Shown: in pieces, positions 1 to 8,738 of the stretch | How positions within the stretch are numbered: the stretch's first letter is position 1 | Layout: the number at the start of each line of letters is the position of its first letter | DNA from: Psychrobacter celer | GTDB taxonomy: Bacteria; Pseudomonadota; Gammaproteobacteria; Pseudomonadales; Moraxellaceae | NCBI RefSeq assembly: GCF_016107555.1 | Contig: NZ_JABASU010000006.1 | Span: 62,001-126,000 of the forward strand | Direction of reading: 5' to 3' | DNA: 64,000 nt | Program-made: the position numbers and the translations under genes | Notes under the pieces: model-generated | The model's input: only the letters and a program-made list of their open reading frames with translations | The model's database searches: none | Told to the model about the DNA's origin: nothing

Positions 1-547
1 AAAAGCGCTGTGCATCGATGCGCTGGTCGCTAGTGGTGGTGCAGTCACGGCCATTATTTTGCAAAAAGAACTGATAGTCTGAGCGCTGAAACTCGTCTTT
101 TAATTTGGCATAAGACAGCTTCATCTCTCCTTGAAAAACGCCAGCGTTATCGGGTACATAAAAGCTCATGTCATTATCGACGTGGATGTTTTTGGGTGTC
201 AGGGTGCTCAGTAAGCTGATCATCTCTGTCCCGCCCTGCGTCAACACATAGCTGTTTTTTTCGCCGACGATGACCATGGTAGCATTGGGCGTTTTGGGTA
301 ACGCTTGAGCTGGGCGACCAAAAGCGACGATCTGATCTTCGGATAATATCTCTTTGCTGGTTTGGCTGCTGACATGACGATCATTTTCTAGTAGTGCGCT
401 GGTAGCGCAGCCTGAGCTGGCAAGTAGCGCTGCAAGCGATAGCCCTATACAGCTGGCTTTTAGATACCTGTTTAGGTATACGTTTAGGTACACGGCCGCG
501 CTCATGCTTTGCAGCTTATGAGAGAGTGGGGTTTTTGATGGGGTCAT
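1..547 (-). CDS. Putative lipoprotein of unknown function (3' end cut by window edge)
   Basis: An open frame runs on the minus strand from an ATG at 547 to the left edge without a stop (182 codons visible). The N-terminus is Lys/Arg-containing, followed by a hydrophobic stretch and a Cys in the context LLASSGCA (around residue 50), which resembles a lipobox, so export and lipidation are likely. The rest is soluble-looking and ends with a CTTTTSDQR stretch at the edge. I do not recognise the family. The start could be internal, because the signal region is preceded by about 30 extra residues. Its orientation points away from the transporter remnant to its right. Confidence 0.6.
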   Translation of the reverse strand, partial: MTPSKTPLSHKLQSMSAAVYLNVYLNRYLKASCIGLSLAALLASSGCATSALLENDRHVSSQTSKEILSEDQIVAFGRPAQALPKTPNATMVIVGEKNSYVLTQGGTEMISLLSTLTPKNIHVDNDMSFYVPDNAGVFQGEMKLSYAKLKDEFQRSDYQFFLQNNGRDCTTTSDQRIDAQRF

Positions 548-612
548 GGTCGCACTTCCTTGTTTGCGATATTGTTGTGGGGAGATGACGGTGGTTTTCT
601 GTAGATATCCTA

Positions 613-776
613 CCCTGTTTATCCAATACTTTGCTACTGCAAATAGAGGTTTTGCGGCGGCAAATGACAGTGCTGTTGGCACCGATTGTCCTGCCCTGTT
701 TATCCAATACTTTGCTACTGCAAATAGAGGTTTTGCGGCGGCAAATGACAGTGCTGTTGGCACCGATTGTCCTGCC
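613..776. repeat. 81-bp tandem duplication (two copies)
   Basis: Bases 613-693 and 694-774 are identical unit for unit, with two further matching bases (775-776) before the copies diverge. The period is 81 bp, a multiple of three, so reading frames are kept across the duplication. It lies between the lipoprotein gene and the transporter remnant. Because the copies appear perfect, the duplication looks recent. Confidence 0.9.
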
Positions 777-805
777 TGTTATTGGTCTGACTATTATCAG
801 CCTGA

Positions 806-1162
806 CTGTCAGTCGAGCAATATTTTGGTGCCGCTTTTGGTAAAGTTCATCACAAACTGGCTCTTAAAGCCCCGTACATTATTTTGATGCTGGCAGGATT
901 GGGCGTGCTGAGTGTGCTGGCGATAAAAACCAACGTCGATGCCAGTCAAATGCTACCGGTTAATGTGTACGGCATGATGCGCTACCTAGAGCCGGCGCTG
1001 CTATTTATCTTGGCGATTACGGTTTTGGGCAATCCATTTGAGTCGGCGATGATATATAGCTATGGGCTAATCTGGCTCGGTATTGTGTGTTTACTGCTTC
1101 ATGGTATCTGTCCGCTGCGCGGTACCAAAAACGAGACGTTAGGTACAAAAGCTGCCGCTTAA
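806..1162 (+). pseudogene. C-terminal remnant of an EamA/RarD-type membrane transporter
   Basis: The frame from 806 to the stop at 1162 encodes about 118 residues. They contain two to three hydrophobic helices and the stretch MRYLEPALLFILAI followed by a LIWLGIVCLLL helix, which resembles the last helices of RarD-like EamA transporters (family normally about 290-300 residues with ten helices). There is no long hydrophobic frame upstream: this frame has a stop at 803-805, and the other frames carry the 81-bp duplication and stops (for example at 841-843). I therefore read it as the decayed tail of a transporter gene. An expressed short membrane protein starting at the TTG at 884 or ATG at 887 cannot be excluded. 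The family call rests on similarity by eye. Confidence 0.45.
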
Positions 1163-1223
1163 CGCATGTATGCTGGGGTGATATTTATATTTAGCGGAAT
1201 GTAAAACTGTTATGAATTTAAAC

Positions 1224-1306
1224 GCGCTACTGGTATAAATTTTACTTGCGTGCTGCGTTCACAGAGGCTGCGCAACCTACATTTAAAAACAGCATCCCAG
1301 TAGCGC
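1224..1306. repeat. Dispersed intergenic repeat, copy 1, framed by a 10-bp inverted repeat
   Basis: The core at 1229-1284 begins ACTGGTATAAATTTTACTTG and continues with GCGTGCTGCG and GGCTGCGCAA. It resembles sequences at 49458-49513 (plus strand) and 39834-39885 (minus strand). This copy is bordered by perfect inverted arms GCGCTACTGG (1224-1233) and its complement (1297-1306). It has no coding potential that I can support. Confidence 0.5.
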
Positions 1307-1340
1307 TATGACATTTTTAGAGTGTATCGACTATGTAATA

Positions 1341-1378
1341 AAACAGGACGGTTTACGCGATGGTAAATCGTCCTGTTT
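1341..1378 (-). terminator. Rho-independent terminator of smpB
   Basis: A 16-bp stem (1341-1356 with 1363-1378, one G-U pair) closes a 6-nt loop. Read on the minus strand the hairpin is followed by a T-rich tail, and it lies 35 bp beyond the smpB stop. Confidence 0.7.
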
Positions 1379-1413
1379 ATCAGCTCGATAGGAGCAGAGC
1401 ACTGCCAGAGCAT

Positions 1414-1890
1414 TTAATCCAAATGCTGCTTAAAGCCGCGCTGCTTATCGCGCTCCCAGTCGCGGTCTTTCAGAGTTTTACGTTTATCGTGTTGCTTTTT
1501 ACCGACGGCAAGGGCGATCTGACACTTGACCATCGAGCGCTTCCAGTAGCAAGACAGCGGCACACAAGCATAGCCTTTTTGATTGACCGCGCCATATAAT
1601 TTGTCGATCTCGCGGCGATTGAGCAGCAGTTTACGGGTACGGATGCTATCGGGGCTAATGTGCGTCGAGCTAGATAGCAGAGGCTGGATATGAGCACCAA
1701 ACAAGAAAGCCTCACCATTACGAAAGGTAATATAAGCCTCGGTGATGGACATTTTACCTGCACGAATGGCCTTGACTTCCCAGCCTTGCAAAGACAAGCC
1801 TGCCTCAAAGGTTTCTTCGATAAAATACTCGTGCCGCGCTTTTTTATTGGCGCAGATTTGATTGTCTGGTTTTTTCGCTTTTTTTGACAT
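1414..1890 (-). CDS. smpB: SsrA-binding protein SmpB
   Basis: SmpB binds tmRNA (SsrA) and delivers it to stalled ribosomes in trans-translation. The 158-residue product has the usual family length (about 155-160). It shows the typical N-terminal core ([29 protein letters not shown]), a central beta-barrel segment, and the basic C-terminal tail ([20 protein letters not shown]) that occupies the mRNA channel. The ATG at 1890 is preceded by GGAG five bases upstream. The gene stands alone on the minus strand, with a strong hairpin terminator just beyond its stop. I did not find the tmRNA gene in this window. Confidence 0.97.
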   Translation of the reverse strand: MSKKAKKPDNQICANKKARHEYFIEETFEAGLSLQGWEVKAIRAGKMSITEAYITFRNGEAFLFGAHIQPLLSSSTHISPDSIRTRKLLLNRREIDKLYGAVNQKGYACVPLSCYWKRSMVKCQIALAVGKKQHDKRKTLKDRDWERDKQRGFKQHLD

Positions 1891-2062
1891 AAATTCTCCA
1901 TCAGGATGTCAGTGCGCTGCATCCTTGTCTTACCATTCCTCATCCAAGACCATCGGCGGGCCTACTATGTGAGATGAGTCGAAGCGCTTATTGTAGCAAA
2001 GCAAAGGGGCAAAAGGTAAATCGGCTGTTAGGACAAATGTAGCAGATAAGTATTAAATGTAG

Positions 2063-2978
<916 letters not shown>

Positions 2979-3089
2979 TGCGCTGAGATGCTGCTGCCCA
3001 ACAAAGCCTAGGAATAATATAATGAATACGGATATTCAATTGCTCATACACTTTTTTCAACATACGTACTTTTCGTTTGCGAGCGGACG

Positions 3090-4403
3090 ATGAGTATGCC
3101 TACCAGCGACTTCGACCACCAGCACTTGTGGCATCCCTATGCCAGCTTGCCGCCCACTTATCCAAATATCGTCATTGACCATGCCGAAGGTATCTATATC
3201 GTCACTCAAGATGGCACGCGCCTCATAGATGGCATGTCGTCATGGTGGGCAAGCGTGCATGGCTATAACCATCCGGTGCTCAATGCGGCAATGACTCATC
3301 AGCTCGGCAAAATGGCGCATGTGATGTTTGGGGGCTTGACCCATCAGCCGGCGATAGACTTGGGTGAAAAACTGCTCTCCATCGTACCAGCAGGCCTCGA
3401 TGCTATTTTTTATGCTGATAGCGGCAGTATCGCGGTGGAAGTGGCATTAAAGATGGCGCTACAGTATCAGATTGCTGCTCAGCGTCCGCAAAAGTGCCAG
3501 TTTGCCTCAACGCATTCAGGCTATTATGGTGATACCTGGCATGCGATGAGCGTCTGCGATCCTATCAACGGCATGCATAGCTTATACGGTAAGCAGCTGC
3601 CGGTGCAGCATTTTGTTTCTGCGCCGCCTATGGAATTTGAACATAAATTAACGCAAGACGTGCGCGATGAATTAACCCAGTTTTTTGCTAAACATAGCGC
3701 TCAGCTTGCCGGATTCATTATCGAGCCTGTCATTCAGGGCGCAGGCGGCATGCGCTTTTATAATCCAGAGTATTTGCAATTACTGCGGCGGTTATGTAAT
3801 GCGCATGATGTGCTGTTGATTACCGATGAGATCGCCACAGGCTTTGGCCGTAGTGGTAAGCTTTTTGCGTGTGAGCACGCCGATATCAGCCCCGATATTA
3901 TGACCGTGGGTAAGGCGCTAACGGGCGGCTATATGACTTTTGCCGCAACGCTATGTACCCGCAAAATTGCGGATACCATTCACAATAGCGACTATCCAGC
4001 CCTTATGCATGGTCCGACCTTTATGGGTAATCCGCTGGCTTGCGCGGTCGCTTGTGCGTCGATTGATTTGATTTTGTCTTATGATATCGAGAGGCGTACG
4101 GCAGATATGCAAGCCGTTATGGAGTCGCAGCTTGCGCCAGCAGCGACATTGGATGGTGTCAAAGAGGTACGTTGTTTGGGCGCGGTCGCCGTCATTGAAT
4201 TGGATAAAGCGGTCGATATGCCTGTTTTTCAATCCTTACTGATCAAAAATGGCATTTGGGTCAGACCCTTTGGTAAATTGGTCTATATCATGCCGCCCTT
4301 TGTCATGACGGATGATGAGCTGGTGACGCTATGTCAGTCACTACTGACCGTCGTTACCTTTTATTTAAATCAAACTTGTGTCACCAATAGAGCGGCTATA
4401 TGA
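3090..4403 (+). CDS. bioA: Adenosylmethionine-8-amino-7-oxononanoate aminotransferase (BioA)
   Basis: BioA is a PLP enzyme that converts 8-amino-7-oxononanoate (KAPA) to 7,8-diaminopelargonate with S-adenosylmethionine as amino donor, a late step of biotin synthesis. The 437-residue length fits the family. Visible marks are WHPYAS near the N-terminus, the DGMSSWWASVHGYNHP substrate region, IEPVIQGAGGM, the ITDEIATGFGR cofactor-binding segment, and the Schiff-base lysine in TVGKALTGGYM (about Lys275). The stop overlaps the bioD start by four bases (ATGA), so the two genes are almost certainly cotranscribed and translationally coupled. No bioB, bioF or bioC is present here. Confidence 0.97.
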   Translation: MSMPTSDFDHQHLWHPYASLPPTYPNIVIDHAEGIYIVTQDGTRLIDGMSSWWASVHGYNHPVLNAAMTHQLGKMAHVMFGGLTHQPAIDLGEKLLSIVPAGLDAIFYADSGSIAVEVALKMALQYQIAAQRPQKCQFASTHSGYYGDTWHAMSVCDPINGMHSLYGKQLPVQHFVSAPPMEFEHKLTQDVRDELTQFFAKHSAQLAGFIIEPVIQGAGGMRFYNPEYLQLLRRLCNAHDVLLITDEIATGFGRSGKLFACEHADISPDIMTVGKALTGGYMTFAATLCTRKIADTIHNSDYPALMHGPTFMGNPLACAVACASIDLILSYDIERRTADMQAVMESQLAPAATLDGVKEVRCLGAVAVIELDKAVDMPVFQSLLIKNGIWVRPFGKLVYIMPPFVMTDDELVTLCQSLLTVVTFYLNQTCVTNRAAI

Positions 4404-5125
4404 GTGTGCTATTTATCTCCGGTATCGACACCGACATTGGCAAAACTTACGCCACCGGTATACTGGCTAAGGCCTTAATGCAGCAGGGCATAAATATCAT
4501 CACCCAAAAGCTGGTACAAACGGGCGTTGGGGTTGATTTGGCCAGTGGTGAGATGAATATTGCTGATGATATTGTTACTCATCGCCAGTTGATGGGTGTA
4601 CCGCTACAGCCGTGTGACCTTGCTCACACCACATGCCCTTATCGTTATAAAAAACCAGCGTCGCCGCATCTGGCGGTCAGACTGGCCGATGATGTGTTAG
4701 ACCCTGATGTCATCACTCAGGCGACGCGGCAATTGCAAGTAAACTACGATGTGGTGTTGCTAGAAGGGGCAGGCGGTTTGCTCGTACCCATAACCGAGCA
4801 ATTACTGACGCTAGATTATATTGCCACCCAAGGCTATCCAGTGGTTTTGGTGACCTCGGGTCGCCTTGGCAGTATCAATCATACTTTGCTTAGCCTTGAA
4901 GCCATCAAAGCACGCGGTTTAACGCTGCATAGCGTGATTTATAATCCCATTCATGATAATGCGGCTCAGACAGATTCTGAGATTGCGACGAGTACCATGG
5001 CGTTTTTACAGCACCATCTGCAGCAGTACCATCCGGACACGTACTGGCTGACCCTGCCCTATATAAAGCAAGATAAGCAACGCCACACTCTGCCAGATTT
5101 GTATTTACCAAATGGTTTTGTCTGA
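4400..5125 (+). CDS. bioD: ATP-dependent dethiobiotin synthetase (BioD)
   Basis: BioD closes the ureido ring of dethiobiotin from diaminopelargonate, CO2 and ATP. The 241-residue product has the P-loop GIDTDIGKTYATG at the N-terminus, the QKLVQTG segment, and LLEGAGGLLVPI around residue 120, all characteristic of the family. It overlaps bioA by four bases, so it acts directly on the product of its neighbour. The next feature is the RNase P RNA promoter, about 50 bp downstream. Confidence 0.97.
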   Translation: MSVLFISGIDTDIGKTYATGILAKALMQQGINIITQKLVQTGVGVDLASGEMNIADDIVTHRQLMGVPLQPCDLAHTTCPYRYKKPASPHLAVRLADDVLDPDVITQATRQLQVNYDVVLLEGAGGLLVPITEQLLTLDYIATQGYPVVLVTSGRLGSINHTLLSLEAIKARGLTLHSVIYNPIHDNAAQTDSEIATSTMAFLQHHLQQYHPDTYWLTLPYIKQDKQRHTLPDLYLPNGFV

Positions 5126-5174
5126 GGCGGCTACAAGCGATTATTTGACGAGGCAAAATTAGTCACAAAAGATA

Positions 5175-5204
5175 TTTCCAGATGAGCCTTGGGTTTGCTA
5201 TACT
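5175..5204 (+). promoter_or_regulatory. Promoter of rnpB (extended -10)
   Basis: The -10 hexamer TATACT (5199-5204) carries an upstream TGC, giving an extended -10. A weak -35, TTTCCA, lies 18 bp upstream. The expected transcription start is near 5211, exactly where the RNase P RNA begins. Confidence 0.6.
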
Positions 5205-5211
5205 GGCGCCC

Positions 5212-5564
<353 letters not shown>

Positions 5565-5698
5565 CTTTTTTATGCTTCGTTTTTTAAGCGTTGTGTTTAA
5601 GCATTGTTTTTACGCTTCGTTTGTATAGTTAGCAGTGATGTTTTTGCGCTTAATTTGAATAAAATTCATTTTTTTTTGCAAAAAAAGCCAATTAGGGG

Positions 5699-5727
5699 TT
5701 GACGGTATCAACCTCTATCGGTATTAT
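5699..5727 (+). promoter_or_regulatory. Promoter of the tRNA-Met gene
   Basis: TTGACG (5699-5704) and TATTAT (5722-5727) are separated by exactly 17 bp, close to the sigma-70 consensus. The tRNA begins 15 bp after the -10 box. Confidence 0.8.
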
Positions 5728-5741
5728 ACCGAGCCTTAAAT

Positions 5742-5818
5742 GGCGATGTAGCTCAGCTGGTTAGAGCGCACGACTCATAATCGTGAGGTCGAGAGTTCAA
5801 GTCTCTCCATCGCCACCA
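5742..5818 (+). tRNA. tRNA-Met (elongator), anticodon CAU
   Basis: A complete cloverleaf can be folded: acceptor stem GGCGATG/CATCGCC, D-arm with AGCTCAGCTGGTTAGAGC, anticodon stem CACGA/TCGTG with loop CTCATAA (anticodon CAU), and T-arm with GTTCAAGTC. The 3' CCA is encoded. The regular first acceptor base pair and the overall similarity to elongator tRNA-Met argue against an initiator tRNA. A CAU anticodon that is lysidine-modified for isoleucine cannot be fully excluded by eye. Confidence 0.93.
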
Positions 5819-5843
5819 TATATCATAAAACCTAATCAGTTTT

Positions 5844-5877
5844 AAAAAGCCAATCTTTCATGATTGGTTTTTTTTTG
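5844..5877 (+). terminator. Rho-independent terminator after tRNA-Met
   Basis: Stem CCAATC (5850-5855) pairs with GATTGG (5862-5867) around a 6-nt loop, followed by nine T residues and preceded by an A-run. Confidence 0.8.
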
Positions 5878-6004
5878 CCTAAAATCACTTAAAAACTCTG
5901 TCAGGCTGAGGGCTTTTTATCATGAAGCCACTTATAAAAGAGCCATTGAGCTTACGAATTTCTTGCTATATCATTAGTTTATCAGTTTACTTACAGATTA
6001 ATTC

Positions 6005-6033
6005 TTGTAACTTATGTCCTGCTTACTTATTAT
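6005..6033 (+). promoter_or_regulatory. Promoter of the capsule export cluster
   Basis: TTGTAA (6005-6010) and TATTAT (6028-6033) are separated by 17 bp. The predicted start site is near 6040, about 25 bp before the kpsM start codon. Confidence 0.65.
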
Positions 6034-6065
6034 AGGGACTGTTTTCGGTAAAGTCCTGTAACGTC

Positions 6066-6878
6066 ATGTCTGTACAATTGCCTCCTTATCGTCCCATCAA
6101 GCACCGTAGTGGCCTTAAAGTCATGGGTGCGGCATTTCATGCGTTGCTGATGCGTGAGCTACAGACGCGTTTTGGTAGCTATCGTCTGGGCTATCTGTGG
6201 GCGCCGCTTGAAGTCCTGTTTCAAGTGCTTATCTTTTTGGTTATTTTTGGTGCGATTCGTGAGCGGTTAGTTCCTGGGATGGATTTTTCCCTGTTTTTAG
6301 TCGCTGGTATGGTTCCGTTCCGGATGTTCCAAAAGATAGCGACAAGAGCCTTGGGGGCAGTTGAGGCTAATAAAGGTTTATTGGTATATCGCTCAGTTAA
6401 GCATGTTGATGTCATCATCGCACGCTCTTTCTTAGAGTTAGTGATCTATTTTTTTACTTTTATTCTACTTCTAGTGGGTCTGTCTTTTTTTGGGATAGTT
6501 CCTGATTTTAGTAATTTACATATTGTTATTTTCTGTTGGGTTACGCTCTTCTTATTTAGTTTAGGTACGGCTCTCATTATGATGATTGTTGGCTACTATG
6601 GTGGTGAAATTACCAAAGTAATATCTATTTTTTTTACAGTGTTATATTTTACTTCAGGTGTTATATTTCCATTACACATTGTCCCAGAGCCCTATTTTAG
6701 TTATTTACTATACAATCCATTAGTACATAATTTAGAGTTGATAAAGTATGCATTTGCGCCTAACTATCCGTCCTATCATATTGATATTGGATATTTTTTA
6801 GAGTGGATGTTTGCAGTGAATTTTTTGGGACTCTTGCTTTATAAATATGCAGAACGTGATATGATTCGCTCCCGTTAG
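6066..6878 (+). CDS. kpsM: Capsule polysaccharide ABC transporter permease (KpsM/CtrC/BexB-like)
   Basis: This is the inner-membrane subunit of the ABC-2 exporter that moves lipid-anchored capsule polysaccharide across the cytoplasmic membrane. The 270-residue protein begins with a cytoplasmic segment containing LLMRELQTRFGSYRLGYLWAPLE, typical of this family, and has about six hydrophobic helices (for example VLIFLVIFGAI, LVIYFFTFILLLVGL, VIFCWVTLFLFSLGTALIMM). KpsT follows 33 bp downstream. The coding sequence from about 6440 is clearly richer in A and T than the flanking genes, which may reflect transfer or relaxed constraint. Confidence 0.93.
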   Translation: MSVQLPPYRPIKHRSGLKVMGAAFHALLMRELQTRFGSYRLGYLWAPLEVLFQVLIFLVIFGAIRERLVPGMDFSLFLVAGMVPFRMFQKIATRALGAVEANKGLLVYRSVKHVDVIIARSFLELVIYFFTFILLLVGLSFFGIVPDFSNLHIVIFCWVTLFLFSLGTALIMMIVGYYGGEITKVISIFFTVLYFTSGVIFPLHIVPEPYFSYLLYNPLVHNLELIKYAFAPNYPSYHIDIGYFLEWMFAVNFLGLLLYKYAERDMIRSR

Positions 6879-6911
6879 AGCAAGCGCTAAAGTATACAGA
6901 AAGGCAAGTAA

Positions 6912-7583
6912 ATGATTGAAGTTAAAAACATTTCTAAGTCATTTATGACAAAAAAAGGTCGGCATTATCTTTTTAAAGATCTCAATCTGACTATTGGTGA
7001 TAAGCAAAGCGTTGGCTTGCTCGGGCGTAATGGCGCGGGTAAGTCAACTTTGCTGCGTATCATCTGCGGACTTGATGAGCCAGACCATGGCGAGGTCATT
7101 ACTGATTCTACCATCTCATGGCCAGTCGGCGTGGCAGGAGGCTTCCAAGGCAGTTTGACGGGTCGGCAAAACGTCCGCTTTGTGTGCCGGCTGTATTCTA
7201 GCGGGGCCTATATCGATGAAAAAATTCGTTTTGTCGAAGAGTTTGCAGATATAGGTAGTTATTTTGATATGCCTGTACGAAGTTATTCGTCAGGTATGCG
7301 TTCAAGGCTTGTATTTGGCTTAAGCCTAGCGTTCGATTTTGACTACTACATGCTAGATGAAGTAGGTGCTGTTGGCGATGCAGCTTTTAAGAAGAGGTCT
7401 CGAGAAATATTGAAGGCACGAAAAGAAACGTCAGGTGTACTTATGGTGTCTCATAGCTTGAAAGATATAACGGCAAGTTGTGATGTTGGTATTGTATTAA
7501 TGGATCAGACAGCACATGTCTTTGATGATATAACAGAAGCGATTGAGGTTTATGAAAAGCATATCCACAAAGCAAAAAAGTAA
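6912..7583 (+). CDS. kpsT: Capsule polysaccharide ABC transporter ATPase (KpsT/CtrD/BexA-like)
   Basis: This ATPase powers capsule polysaccharide export with KpsM. In 223 residues it shows Walker A GRNGAGKST (about residues 39-47), the signature SYSSGMRSRL (about 122-131), Walker B ending in YYMLDEVGAVGD with the catalytic Glu, and the switch His in VSHS. The short length without extra domains is typical of KpsT. Its 3' end overlaps the next gene by 32 bp, which implies coupled translation. Confidence 0.95.
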   Translation: MIEVKNISKSFMTKKGRHYLFKDLNLTIGDKQSVGLLGRNGAGKSTLLRIICGLDEPDHGEVITDSTISWPVGVAGGFQGSLTGRQNVRFVCRLYSSGAYIDEKIRFVEEFADIGSYFDMPVRSYSSGMRSRLVFGLSLAFDFDYYMLDEVGAVGDAAFKKRSREILKARKETSGVLMVSHSLKDITASCDVGIVLMDQTAHVFDDITEAIEVYEKHIHKAKK

Positions 7584-8667
7584 GGTAATTAACCTCTCGT
7601 TATTTATCGGCTTAGTCATACTGCCTTGGGTGCTCGTGATATTTTATGTCATGACGCTGGCTCATCCGCGTTATATATCGACCGCTGATGTGGTGGTAAA
7701 GCAAGTCAGCGAGTCAAGTGTGCCGTCTGGCGGTGGCATATCAGCTTTACTGGGTGTCAATAGTACCAGTAAAGAAGATGCAACCTATTTGACAGAGTAC
7801 ATTCTGTCAAATGATATGGTGAAGCGGCTAGATAATAAGTTTAAGTTTCGCGAAGCATACTATGTCGATGGTTCAGACCCCATCTATGAGATTGATCCGG
7901 ATGCCACGCAAGAAGAGCTGCTCGATTACTTCAAAAAGCGGGTACACATCAACCTCGATGAGCAAAGCTATGTGCTGTCGGTGGCGACAGAAGCCTTTGA
8001 TTCACGCTACGCGTTTGAGCTAAACAAAACTATCTTGAACGAGTCTGAGCAATTCGTAAACCGTATCTCACAAGAAGTTGCGCGTGATCAGTTGGTGTTT
8101 GCCGAAACCCAATTAGAAGAGTCACAAGATCGCCTAAACGACGCCAAAGAGCAGCTATTAAACTATCAAAACACCAATGAGATTTATGACCCGCAGGCCA
8201 ACGCCCAGATTATCAATCAGCTGATTGGCAGCCTACAAGGACAGCTGAGCTCTCTACGTACTGAGGAGCGGCAACTGCTTAGCTATCTCAATCCTGATGC
8301 GCCGCAAGTGGTGTCGATCAGAAGCCAAATCAAAGCGATTGAAGCGCAAATTCGTCAAGAGCAAACCAAGCTGACCTCGCCAAATACCACCAAGCTAAAC
8401 CGTCAAGCGGTGCAGTTTGAGACCATAAAAGCGGATGTGGACTTTGCCACAGAGCTGTATAAGCTGTCGCTATCATCACTTGAAAAGGCGCGCCTAGAAG
8501 CCTTTAAAAAGATGAAAAACCTGATTGTGATCTCAACCCCTTATGAGGCCGAAGAAGCGTTGTATCCACGCCGCGCTTATATCATTTGGACATCACTTAT
8601 ATTGTTATTGATATTCTATGGTTTTGTGCGCTTGGTGATGGCCGTTGTCCGCGATCATCGTAGCTAG
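7552..8667 (+). CDS. kpsE: Capsule export inner-membrane/periplasmic linker (KpsE/CtrB/BexC-like)
   Basis: KpsE-type proteins bridge the inner-membrane transporter and the outer-membrane channel. The 371-residue product has one membrane helix near the N-terminus (VINLSLFIGLVILPWVLVIF), a long periplasmic region with heptad-rich coiled coil (roughly residues 175-300), and a second helix at the C-terminus (YIIWTSLILLLIFYGFVRLV), the standard polysaccharide co-polymerase topology. I chose ATG 7552; a TTG at 7543 is also in frame. The start lies inside kpsT, giving a 32-bp overlap. Confidence 0.9.
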   Translation: MKSISTKQKSKVINLSLFIGLVILPWVLVIFYVMTLAHPRYISTADVVVKQVSESSVPSGGGISALLGVNSTSKEDATYLTEYILSNDMVKRLDNKFKFREAYYVDGSDPIYEIDPDATQEELLDYFKKRVHINLDEQSYVLSVATEAFDSRYAFELNKTILNESEQFVNRISQEVARDQLVFAETQLEESQDRLNDAKEQLLNYQNTNEIYDPQANAQIINQLIGSLQGQLSSLRTEERQLLSYLNPDAPQVVSIRSQIKAIEAQIRQEQTKLTSPNTTKLNRQAVQFETIKADVDFATELYKLSLSSLEKARLEAFKKMKNLIVISTPYEAEEALYPRRAYIIWTSLILLLIFYGFVRLVMAVVRDHRS

Positions 8668-8738
8668 TTTTGCGGTCTGCCAGCTTTGACCGACCAGATA
8701 TCACTAATGATCGACAGATCAGTAAAGGAATATAATTC

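Noticed and set aside
546-887. 113-codon plus-strand frame through the 81-bp duplication
   Set aside because: The frame contains the tandem repeat twice, has no ribosome binding site and no recognisable domain; it is a by-product of an in-frame repeat length.
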